The notes below the pieces were generated by a model. It worked only from the letters and a program-made list of their open reading frames with translations. It made no database searches and had not been told where the DNA came from. A program made the position numbers and the translations under genes. From contig JH152675.1 in the NCBI GenBank assembly GCA_000226015.1, positions 496,998 to 533,592 on the forward strand: a stretch of DNA of 36,595 bases. The letters run 5' to 3'. Every line of letters starts with the position of its first letter. Position 1 is the stretch's first letter. This DNA is from Mnemiopsis leidyi. Lineage: Eukaryota; Ctenophora; Tentaculata; Lobata; Bolinopsidae. Below, in pieces: positions 13,001 to 25,000 of this stretch.

Positions 13001-16000
13001 CTTTGCCAAGGCCCCCACGCAGGCCTGTTATCGAAAGAGGGGGCCGAAGGCCATCGACGACTCGGCCAAACAAGCACACGCCGGACAAATGTTTTCGACG
13101 ATAGTTGAAAACTGACCAGCGCTGTTATACAAGATTACGTAAAACTCAAATTCGGCGATCTAGAAACAACCTTCCCGATAAGTTAAAAACTTTAAACTTT
13201 GTAGTTTTCGTCTTAAGTGTGTATCTAGTTGATCCTAAAAATTCCAGGTCTCCATCTTTCAAGGAGTGTCTGCAGTAACGTCTGAAAAATCGCGATTTTT
13301 CAATTAAATTCGTCTGATCCACATATATACACAATAGGGTGATGGCAACCACCCTAGAAAAGATACTTAACGAATTATTGACCAATTATACCCTGACATC
13401 GAAAAATGTTAAACCGATCTGAACCATTTTTCGCACAGATATTCATGTATAAAACACGCACACTCATTTTTGCAGTGTCACGCTGGCACTTTTTCACGCA
13501 TTGCCGTGTCAAATTACAATACAGCCGTTGTATACTTCCCACGCTCCCAGCCTGATTATAACGATTCAAACTGACAAACTCAATCGCACATTCCACGGCA
13601 CACACTGTTTGACACGGAGCCAATTTGAAACTAAACTGCCCAATGCGCACCTCTCGCCCTAATCACGTGACAAGACGTAACGATCTGTTGCGCCAATCAC
13701 GAACAAGGATCACGCGCTTCTCTCCAATCAGAACACTGTTTTACATCACGTGACAAACAGAGCAACCTAATTGGACGTTATTTATTCGTGGTGTTTTATA
13801 TAGAATAAAGACTTGCACTTGGGGCTTATCAAAAATAACACACTCCCTCGCTACGCTCGGTCGTGTGTTATTTATGAATAATAAACTCGCTTACAGCTCG
13901 TTTATTATTCAAACATAACGAGCGCTACGCGCCCGTTATGTTATTAGATAATCCCCGGCGTGCGCATCTTTATTCTATATATAAAGGTTGGGTCTACATT
14001 CCCCAACTGTTAAAACCGGAATAAAGATTGTCCAGATTCATTCCGTGACGTTCCTTCCGTTACGAAAATTGAAACTTCAAAACCAACTATGTAGCAACAT
14101 AAATTGGATCAATATATATAAGCCCTGTTTCAGAGCTTTCAAGGCCGTAAAGGACCTTGGAGGGGTCGGGTCGAATTTTAACATTAAACCTAAGCCACAG
14201 AAATTAATGAGATCTAGAATACCTGAAATGTTCGTGTCTCTATCTCTTTCTGTTTGGGCTCAAATAATATACCACCTAATTTAACCTTTTTCCGCCTCAA
14301 AAGATTGAACAGTTAAATTGTGAGAGAAAGAAAGAGGAAAAACAAACAATCAAACATACATAATGTGTAAATATACGTGTTTGATTTGGCAAAGCCCAAA
14401 TATCCACTGTCTGAATCTCAAAAAAGTATTTGATATGTCTAGCTGGTACCAATTAAAAATTTAGAGCCACTTAAATCAACTGCAAGCCATAGTTTTCCAG
14501 TAAAACCTATGCTTTGACCAGCACAATTTTTGTTTTTATGGCGAGTTAATACCTATTGTTTTAGGACGCGCCATGAATCTCCTGAAATCAGCAATGAGGT
14601 AAACTAAGTCTTACTCGGGATTATTATTACTGGGATAAAGTTGTGGGTTTTTAGGGATTTCGCCATATTTTCCCCGTTTTTTATTTTCACCAGCTATAAT
14701 AAATACCGCCCATTCAGCTTTTGGGGTTCCCAAGGGGTATGGGTCCTCATATCGTAATCGTAGTCTCACATATACTAGAGAAGACTAAGTTTATCCGAGT
14801 TTATTTTTCTCATTTAGTATAAAATTTTTAATTTCACGTGTTTTTCGTTTTTCAATGTCTTGGATTCCAGCCAGTTTTTATGAAATAGGGTTCAAGTAAA
14901 AATAGCTTATTGATCGAAACATAGAACTAAAATTATAAAATAGTACAATGGTCGAATCCAAGTCAAGAAAATATTGCTTAAACGCCCTAGTTATAGCACT
15001 ATGTGCAATTTAAGTAAATTTCAAAAAAAGATATGCGACTAGAGGCCGTGTTCAGAATCAGGTAAAACCTAAGATAACAATCAAGTCGGGCTTGAAATCA
15101 TGAAAATTGGATGAAACAAACACTGTTAATGTGGTTATGCATGAATTAAAACATCAGCAATTACAAAACAATGATCACACCTTAGTTACTATTGGGAAAG
15201 CCGTTTCCAGAACAAATAAAAATAAACTAAATTTCTGTAATTTTTGTATTTTCTGCAATTTTAAAATTAAAAGGTTTGGCACTGGTAAAATTCCGACCGG
15301 GATAATGTGGCGGGTTTTGGGCAATTACGCCATATTTTTCCAGTTTTTTTAATAAACTGAAGATGATGTTGTACATCGAAAATTATTTCAATTAGAAGAA
15401 TGTTTTCCTTGTCAATCAACGAGTTGCACGCAGAGGTTAAAGAAAATTTTCTATTACTTAAACATATTACAATATGCGACTCTTAGACAGTGCCCCATTG
15501 AACTATTTATTTTAATAAACCGACTGTAATAATCCCGAGTAAGGTAGTTAACACCTATATTTAGAGAACTGACTAGAATGGCTAGATTGAGATGCAAGGA
15601 AAGTTAAACGTGCTGAATGTGACAAGTTACTGTTAAGTGGATTTCGACTTTCCCGACTCTACGAGTTCTTAAGATTTTGAAGATCTTACAAGAATTCTAA
15701 AAGCTTTATCTTGGAGGTTTCACCACAAAATGAACGAGGAGAAAAATTTCTTTGACCTTCAGGGAAAAGATCAACTGCAAAGACAGTATTCACACTATCC
15801 TTGCCGTAGAGTATATATATTTTTTGCAGCACCGGCATTTGGTCTTAAATCTTAAGTTATTGCGTGATAATATGGAGTTCAAATACCTGAAAAGCCGTAG
15901 ATAATTTTCTAGCCGTAGCTTATTTTATTAAGGCTAGAAAGCAAACAAAGTAAAAATTTTACCGCTTTTTAGTTTGAGCATTTCTGACAAAATTCTGTAA

Positions 16001-19000
16001 AATTTTAACGAGAGTTCGATGTAAATTTACAAAGTAACAAACTTTTAAACGATAATTTTGACAAAAATGTGTGGCTTTCTGATAAAAAATGTCTTCCTGA
16101 TTTGCGAAAGTGGAACTACCCGAACAAAACACACTATTAAGGGGGGGTTGAAAAAGGTCGACCTTTCGTGCCCCACTTGGAAACATAATAACTTTTAAAA
16201 TTACCTAAAATAAATCGGTTTTGGATGCCTAAACCCGATTTTTAAGAACCGCATTGGACGAAAAACCCACTTGAAGTTAGCAAAAAATGAGCAAAATTTT
16301 CATGGGATTCTTTATAACCTAAGTTATAAATGGTGTAGGAGCATGAAAATTTAACAGGTGATAGCCCAAACCCTTTACTATACTTCCTCCAAAGGGCATC
16401 TATAATGATCAAACCGTTGCCGAGATACAGCCGTTTTTGGAAAATTAGTCAAATTTTAACTTTAATTGTGTCTCGAGGAGCTATTTTACGCGCAATTCAC
16501 TTCAAATTTTTGTCAGCAGTTGTTAAGACTATGAATAAAATTCCCTGTAACCGGCATTGATATTCCCTGGTCACAAGTCTTTTTATGGCATCTCAAAGTA
16601 GGTTGACCCAGAAAACACTGTTTTTGGCCTATTTTTGGTGGTTTTTTGGGTCTGGAGTACAGAGTTTATTTCACTCGCATTTCATATTTTTTCTGAAAAA
16701 TGCTTCAACCTTTTCCTGTCCGAGGTATGAAGGACAACTTAATCCGACTTTCTTGAGGGTCGGAATCACTGTTTAAAATTTCTTGCCCAGTCACCATTTC
16801 AGCTCAATTTTTGATGTTTTTGCGAGATTACAGACAGACTAGACAAGATATGGACCTGATGACTTAAAATTTGAATTTTCTGCTAAATTTTGGTCCTTAG
16901 TGACTCAATTTGAAGATGTAAATTTCGTCAGTTTTTGTAAAACATAAATTATGGTGATTGCTTGCACATTTTCCACATTTCTATGGGCCAATTTTGGTTT
17001 CTTGACTTCTGAAGGTCGTAGAGACCTGACTTTTACACCAAAATGATCGCAATGACCATATTTATATGTGACTTATGAAGAAACATGTACCTTAAAAAGC
17101 TTACTTTTCAAGAAAATTGCAAAAAACCAATTTTTGAATATGTGCATGCACTTGAAACAGATATTTACGATTTTCTCCAAAACTAAGCGTTTAAGCGTAT
17201 ATGTTGCTTCACAACGCTTATATAAATGTGGTCATTGCGGTAATTTTGCTGTGTTCAAAAGCGGCTACGACCTTGTAGGCGAAGTTAGCAGTTTGTGCNN
17301 NNNNNNNNNNNNNNNNNNNNNNNNNNNNNNNNNNNNNNNNNNNNNNNNNNNNNNNNNNNNNNNNNNNNNNNNNNNNNNNNNNNNNNNNNNNNNNNNNNNN
17401 NNNNNNNNNNNNNNNNNNNNNNNNNNNNNNNNNNNNNNNNNNNNNNNNNNNNNNNNNNNNNNNNNNNNNNNNNNNNNNNNNNNNNNNNNNNNNNNNNNNN
17501 NNNNNNNNNNNNNNNNNNNNNNNNNNNNNNNNNNNNNNNNNNNNNNNNNNNNNNNNNNNNNNNNNNNNNNNNNNNNNNNNNNNNNNNNNNNNNNNNNNNN
17601 NNNNNNNNNNNNNNNNNNNNNNNNNNNNNNNNNNNNNNNNNNNNNNNNNNNNNNNNNNNNNNNNNNNNNNNNNNNNNNNNNNNNNNNNNNNNNNNNNNNN
17701 NNNNNNNNNNNNNNNNNNNNNNNNNNNNNNNNNNNNNNNNNNNNNNNNNNNNNNNNNNNNNNNNNNNNNNNNNNNNNNNNNNNNNNNNNNNNNNNNNNNA
17801 TCGATGCCGGTTACAGGAAATTTTATTCATAGTCTTAACAACTGCTGACAAAAATTTGAAGTGAATTGCGCGTAAAATAGCTCCTTGAGACGCATTTAAA
17901 GTTAAAATTTGACTAACTTTTCAAAAACGGCTGTATCTCGGCAACGGTTTGATCATTATAGATGCCCTTTGGAGGAAGTATAGTCAAGGGTTTAGGCTAT
18001 CAGCTGTGAAATTTTCATGCTCTTACTCCATTTATAACTTAGGTTATAAAGAATCCCATGAAAATTTTGCTCAATTTTTGCTAACTTCAAGTGGGTTTTT
18101 CGTCCAATGCGTGTTCTTAAAAATCGGGTTTAGGCATCCAAAACCGATTTATTTTAGGTAATTTTAAAAGTTATTATGTTTCCAAGTGGGGCACGAAAGG
18201 TCGACCTTTTTCAACCCCCCCTTAAAGTGCGCAAAGAAAAGTTAACAACAACCAAGCCAACACAAGGCCTTACAACAATTTGACTATATAGGGTGGATAT
18301 CGCGTGTCACACCGCGTTGCACCGCACGACGCAGGTGATATCCTACCTTTAACTCGCTAAGATCCCGATCGTGCATTTTCATCAAGCTTTCTTCGCTGGT
18401 ATGATACAGGACCGTGAGGCGGCCCAACAACGAGGATATGGCCATCGCAGCAAGAGGTGAAATTGTCGAGTACTCCTCTGGTTTCTCACTGCTTGCTCTC
18501 ATTGTGTAGGGCTCCTGGGAGAAGCTTGATAAATAAGGGTGTTTATTATCACCACTTAAACACTGTTTAAGTGGTGATACATAATGTATCGAGTGCAACT
18601 TGTGATTGCAAAAATATAGCGATAGCAACTTGCTATTATTCTGCATGTACTGCGACCGCTACTTGCCTTGGCCATTTGCATCGGAACACACAAATAGGCA
18701 GTGAGGTTGATTTATGGCAGGGTTCAATCACAAATTGCTATCGCCGTATGTTCGGGGTCTTATGATTAAGTAAACTTTCTTCAAAATACTAGAGTTTAAT
18801 CTAAATCTAAATCTTGTCGCTGGCAAATAGCTGACAGTGTTACAGATTATTGTAAAATACCGGGTGAACAATTCAAGAGAATACCTTCAAAATCGAGGAT
18901 AGGTCATTCACATCAGCAACACTTTTAATTGATTCCTTTAAATTTGGGGGAACCGTGAATCTCAAAAACTTTTGACAAGTTTCAGAGAATATTTTCTCGG

Positions 19001-22000
19001 CCCGTGAAGCAACTGGAGCAAGTCGTTGTAACATGTTGTGGATTTCCTGATGGTTATTTGACGTTATTCCGCGCGGTATGGAGATGAATGAAAAATCTGA
19101 TATAATAGGGGAAAAAGAGACATCTCTAAAATAGAAAATATTTAATTTTTCCATTTTATTTTGAGCAGTCTACTAGCAAGTGCGTCTGCTTTGAAAGTAG
19201 CAATAATCCTCAAAATATAAATATTAGTTCCGGCGCTGCCTAATCATGGCCTAACCTTGATATTGCCACTGGTTCTAGTCTCGTTACTTTCGTCTGCCAC
19301 AGTTCCCGCTAAAAATCCTAACACCGTATTTTCCACGGTGCACCTGGAACGTTCTTTATTATTTTGCTTCAAGGAGCTGCATTCAAGCGGGAGTTATCGC
19401 AACACACTCAAGTTTAACTTAAGTGAACTTTTTAAGGAGATAGTTCGGGTTGAAGATATCATATAATGGAGCGCATGGTAAACATCAGATAACTTATTTT
19501 AAGTCCAATTCATTTACTGGTATATTGGGAAATGGCCTCGAACAAGCTAACTCATTGTTGGGTAGCCCGAATTGTCAGAAGGCCACCCTGGAAGTGCTTA
19601 CTTTAAAGTCAATTCGTCTTCTAGTAGGTGGCGGAATATCAGCGTTGATAGAGAGGAGAATCCAGTGAAAGATGAACCCTGAAACATTTTGTTTGAAATC
19701 GTATTAAAATTATTCATAGTTATGTATCATGATTATGATTAATCAAAATTTGCACGTGCAGAGAAGACTATATGGTTCATTGTACAAGGAAGACACATTC
19801 TATTAACGTTATCCGGAGTATACCTCTTTGAGGTGCAAGACGTGGTGTAGACCGTTGTTTTCCGCAAAGAGTTGAGCGTGTTTGTGGTTGCGTGTGAACC
19901 TGAGAAGCAGCCTCAGTAGAGCCTGTACTGCATCCGCATCCTGTATGTGTCCCAAGATCTTCGTACACAGCCTGGGAACGGGATGCGTGAAATGCGATCA
20001 TGATTATCATGATTATCATGTTTTGTATCTTACTTAAAGGTTAAATAGGCACGTGATCAGAACAGGGGAGTTTACCATGTCACTGCTGACTGCACATAAT
20101 CAATATTACCAAAATGCCTAGTGAGAAAAAGGAGGGGCTTACACGACTATATCCGAGATCTGTGCTTCGTTAAAGTGTTCGACAGAATGCATTTCTTGCG
20201 AATCAATATTGTCTGTTTTAATTCCTGAACCAGAAAGCTTGTCTTTGCCTGTTTCGGATGTTTTCTTGTTTACGCTGTTCTTTTCGGAATCAGTCTCGGT
20301 TGCCTCAGCGACACCTATAAGAAGTAATGGTATTTGAAAGCACTAACAGCACTTGATATACTGGCCAAAGCATAACAAATTCAAGTCTTCAGCTCGTAAG
20401 CCCTAATTTTTCAGATGTTAAGCGAAATTTCCAGCTGGCTCAAGGAGTACATTTTCAAGCTTAAGGCACCAGTCACCCAATTTTCATTTCTCAGATTCAA
20501 GATTACCCAAAAAATTCTCGAAACTCGAAAGACCAACTGCCCAGCCCATAGAGACCAACTGTTCAGCTTATAAATCTCCACTGTCCAGCTCATAGTAGAC
20601 ACACTGTCCATCTCATAGAGACACACTGTCCAGCTCATAGAGACACACTGTCCAGCTGATAGAGAGCCACTGTTCAGCTAATATAGACACACTGTCTAGC
20701 TAATAGAGACAGACTGTCCAGCTCATAGAGACCGACTGTCCAGCTAAAGGAGACCGACTGTGTCCAGCTCATAGAGACACACTGTCCAGCTCATAGAGAC
20801 ACACTGTCTAGCTTACCCCCCACCACCCCAGCCCCCCTTCTCAGCTCAAGGTAACAAATATCAACGAATAAGCCTTTTTGACCTCAAAAGATCTACGATT
20901 GCACAAAATATTGTCGGATTTCTTCCCGAATGCCATTTTTGTCAGATATGTAACAAATTTGGGAGATTCCTCCAAGAGAGCCTCCCGAGAGCCTACTCCA
21001 GCCCTTCATCGTCTGGTGCGCTCCTGTATACGAAAGCAGATTCCACAGAAAATCAGATCCCACATAAAAGTAGATCCCACAGAAAAGCAGATCGCACAGA
21101 AAAGCGGATTCCACATTTGTATTTGTTACACCTGTACCCAGGCTTTTAAAGTTGTACTGAAGGTGCACCTGGACGATTCTAGATACCCTTCTTATTGAAC
21201 CCTTAATCACGGTTTCCCGATCATTCGGCTGTGTCGACCGATAAAGATTGCATAGGCAAATGCCCTTAGCGCACTCCTCTAGGATTGACGGATCTGGGAA
21301 TGGGACCAACGATCTCCTGCATAGAAAGTCGAGGTAGATACCACTACACCACCAACCACAAGTAATGAATATCTAATTAATTCTTTAAAAAACGAATGTG
21401 GTAAATTTTGCTGGGATAAACGTATGTAGAAAAGTACATTTATTGAATTTAACCTGATGTTGAAGGTTCGGTAGGAGATGGAAGAAGGCCAGGTTTCGGC
21501 AGTCTCATAACAGGTCTGGGTGCCCCATTTTCTTCGTTTATCTGAGTTTTAAAGATTTGATAACTTCGCCAAGTGAAGTACTGATTAAAACGAGACCCTC
21601 ATAAAGACCACATCAATAAATACACCAAAAACAGCAAAGACAATTGGCCGAGCACAAAAGTAAATGATTTTGTCATATAACAACTCTACCTGAGTCATGA
21701 TGCTGAAGATGACCATGTAGTGCCTTCTGCCGCTGTTGAAGCACACTTCTTGTTCTCCAGCCAGGTAAGCTTTCTCTATTGTAGCGTTGCTGGAAGCGTG
21801 ATAGTTTACCCATCGGTTGTGCCGTTCTTCGTAATACTGCCAGATGTGCTCTACCTGATTTGTCATAGCCTGATTAGCTGAAAATCAAATAATTTCAAAA
21901 TTTTTCAAAATGAAACTTTTTGATGATTCATAATTTTTTCTTTGGTCTAGACAAAACCGTAATTTCAGATCGTCCATAAATGGTGTTGCCATTAGGCTAC

Positions 22001-25000
22001 CTTGGGTAGACTGCTTCGGCGTTTGACCATAGTTGCCATCTTCTCATGTACATCAAAAAGCAGGACAAGCGGAGTCAACCATCCAGGAGGCTTGTTGTCC
22101 GTGCTTCCTTCCTTGGAAGAGTTTTTGTGTTTATGTCTGGTCTGGGTCGGGGTTTTGGACATTAGTTCCCGTCAAGAAACCAAGTATGGAAAATTTGCTT
22201 TTTTAAGCAAGGGAAAATTTTTAAAAGACACTGTTCTCTGTTCAATTGGTCGGTTTGGCGGGGGATGTAGGTTGTTGGGGTAATCAAGAAGATTTATGGA
22301 GTGACTGGCGAAACAAAGTGTTTTTCCTGAAATACTCCACATGAGTTTCGTTACCATCTTAACATCCGCTGTTTCCTACGCAGGTTATTTAAAACCTAAT
22401 TTATACAGGATGCGGCAATCCTAGTGCACCGCGTAAGATCAATGCTTGATGTGTAGGTCCGCAAATATACGATGCGATTTGTGGACTGCTGTATCTGGGA
22501 TTTGTGAATGATTCCAGAATGTTGCTATGTTTAATTAAATTACGCTGAGTAAACAAGAAGTCTTATAAGCAATTTCTCAAAACTCTTCCTTTAAGAGTTT
22601 TGAGCAGAACATTGCGATGTTACATCTTATGTTTTTATTTCCTGTTTTTCTTAAAATCTGGAGAGGACAAATTTGTCAATTCGAACCGCAATCAATCATT
22701 ACCCAAGGTCAATTTTTACAGTAAGCTTAAATAAAATTGTGGATTGCCTAATCATGATTAAGCAACTTGATACTTTCCAGTCAAAAGCGGCAATCTCATT
22801 GGTCGTACAGCGCAATCCTCATACCTTTACCAGATGATTGGTGTAAAGTCTGAGAAGTGTTACGAGGTGATCGTTAAACAGATTCGTTTCGCTGAAAAGC
22901 TCGCCACACGAGAACATCAAGTCCTGGACAGGGTTTTTAAAGCAATTAGTTAATATTTAAATGATTAAAGGAAGTTTGGTGATTGAAGCTCAAATTGAGT
23001 GATAAAGACCCCATTCGGTTGTATCTGGCTGTCGAATAGAATAGAGATTGACAATATCAAACTATAGGATTCATTTTAAACTCGGATCCCAAAAACGAAA
23101 CACTAGGTAGCGAAAGTAAGTCATTCTTTGACTAAAATACCAACTCTGGATATACTTGTTTACTTTAATTCAGTAGGAGTTAGTATCAAGTGAAATCAGC
23201 TCAGATGCCGCACGTACCACTTCTTACAACGCACAGTTACAGACACAAAAACCAATATTATCAAAAAATAACTTATCTTAATCACCTCGCTAATAAGAAG
23301 AAGACAGTGAAGATATGCACCCAAAACTGCAATTTTTCTGTTGTTACTCTGCGCCGTGAAGTTGGACTCATTCAGACAATCTATGACGTGTTTGACTCCC
23401 TCCACGACCTGAAACATGGTTAACGGGATAGAGGGAATTGCCATTAGTTTCCACTGTCCAGTCAAGCATTGTGCTTCTTCGTAACTAGGCCATTGTATTT
23501 ATCTCAGAAACATATCAAGTTATTTATTCATGTAATAGATGGTTTTCAAAGAGTTATTACACAGCGGTGGCCACGTGGGAACTTGATGATTGGTTAAAAA
23601 TCCAATGTTGGAAGTTCAGTTGGCCCTGCCCAATTCTAAAAAAACAAACCAGGGGGAGAATCCTAGAGATGGTGTCTGCTCGAGAGGTGTCCCCTTTGCG
23701 GTCCATGATTACCGCCAACAGATCTCCGATCTTAAACACAGCGGATGGTACGTCTTCAAGTAGTTTGATACAACCAGCTGAAAATCAATACGTTGTTATG
23801 CAACCAACGGATATAGTGATCTTCTTATCGGCGGGTTGTGAGTCTTTTCCGGGGAAAAATTTTCCTCGCGGTCCAAATAGAAAAATTGTGTAACTTATAG
23901 AAGCAGTTAAACTGTAAATGGCGACTATAAATTGTCCGCCAAAACTATTCCATTCTACGCTATATCGTATTAAGACGATGTTGCAATCATGACTATTTGA
24001 CAGCATTCAGATGTAGCTTGCAGTTGCGGAGCTAGAGCGAATACGATAGGGTAAAGCTACCTTAACCGTCACTGTCCACTGACCTTATAAAATCCCTGTA
24101 CATATTTTCGAGAAAAAAAAAGTTTATTGGTGCTACAATTTTATCACTTTGTTTTTAAGAATCATTGAAACAAGCAGGGGCCTTGTCCTCCGAAAGGGTT
24201 TCCGCACTGGCACACCAAAAAAGCCATTTGGGCGATGATTGTATTGACTTTTCTTAGTATTTAAAATCTTACTCAGTATCTAACTGCTAAGCCTTTTTCC
24301 AAAAGTCCCATACTGCTTAAAGCGCAAACATTATTATAAGCTGTAGGCGCCGAATAGGGACGCGCCAACCAGCGTCTCTATTCACCATGCCCATAAGATG
24401 TGGGGAACAATCACGGAGTCGATTATTAAATCTTAATGGAATCTTGATGTAATCTCATTTTAAGCACAACAATAAATCTAATATTTCATTTATAAACCTG
24501 AAAGGTGTAAACATTGTCGCTTTAAACCGTTAACGCCGTGTCACAAATGCTCGTCAAATGCTTTTATCGTGCTCTAAGAATCTAAGGGGTTAAACACCAG
24601 TGCAAGCTTAGTTATGAATAATGAAGGAGTCTTTGTCTTTCTTCCCCTGTCCCTTTTGTGTTTTATCAGAACATGGACGCGGCAGGCGCTTCAAAAAAAC
24701 TAAATTTTGGAAAAGCGGTTAAAATAATCGGAAATGGGAAAACGATAAGTAAAAATTGTCATTGCGTAAATTTCGTAAAAAAGTAATCTGATAACAGATA
24801 TTAGGCTGACCAACAATCGATGGTACTGTAAAGCTGATTTGATTGTGATTGTACTATAAACTTCCGCCAATTATGTCATGTCACGGCTGACCGATAACTG
24901 GGAACCTTTGAGTTTAGCTTGATGAACTAGTTAACATGTAGGCATGAGAATTTTCTAATTTTGACAATCAAAGAGCACCTACTATGCCACCAACTCTGCC

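Larger units (their letters stand above)
16137..18225. mobile_element. TTAA-flanked foldback DNA element with >400-bp inverted repeats
   Basis: Bases 16141-16561 and 17800-18221 are near-perfect reverse complements, starting GGGGGGGTTGAAAAAGGTCG at each outer end. Both ends are flanked by TTAA (16137-16140 and 18222-18225), the target-site duplication of piggyBac-type and some other TTAA-specific transposons. The arms differ by only a few substitutions and one indel, so insertion is recent or the arms were homogenised. The central part (16562-17298 and a 501-base run of N) shows no transposase, so the copy looks non-autonomous. The right arm runs into the gap, so the repeats may be longer. 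Confidence 0.85.
9060..18346. other. 9.3-kb HUWE1 intron hosting the GPCR and mobile elements
   Basis: Contents left to right: 9060-9778 nothing firm (purine-rich run 9132-9165); ORF1-like pseudogene 9779-10583; 10584-11460 AT-rich, nothing seen; GPCR 11461-13077; 13078-13639 AT-rich GPCR upstream region; E-box/CCAAT cluster; palindromic element; 13988-14609 nothing firm; inverted-repeat element 14610-15543; 15544-16136 AT-rich; TTAA foldback element with assembly gap; 18226-18346 nothing. Confidence 0.75.
20315..21453. other. 1.1-kb HUWE1 intron with minisatellite and SINE
   Basis: Contains the 22-bp array, the 18-bp array and the tRNA-derived SINE. No gene seen. Confidence 0.65.

Noticed and set aside
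17068..17864. Open frames of 188-254 codons across the gap
   Set aside because: They are open only because N positions cannot be read as stops.
19257..19668. Two plus-strand ORFs (69 and 72 codons)
   Set aside because: The second is antisense to HUWE1 exon 19602-19678; the first lacks recognisable homology or splice partners.
20411..20638. Minus-strand ORF rich in MSWTV repeats
   Set aside because: Translation of the 22-bp minisatellite edge.
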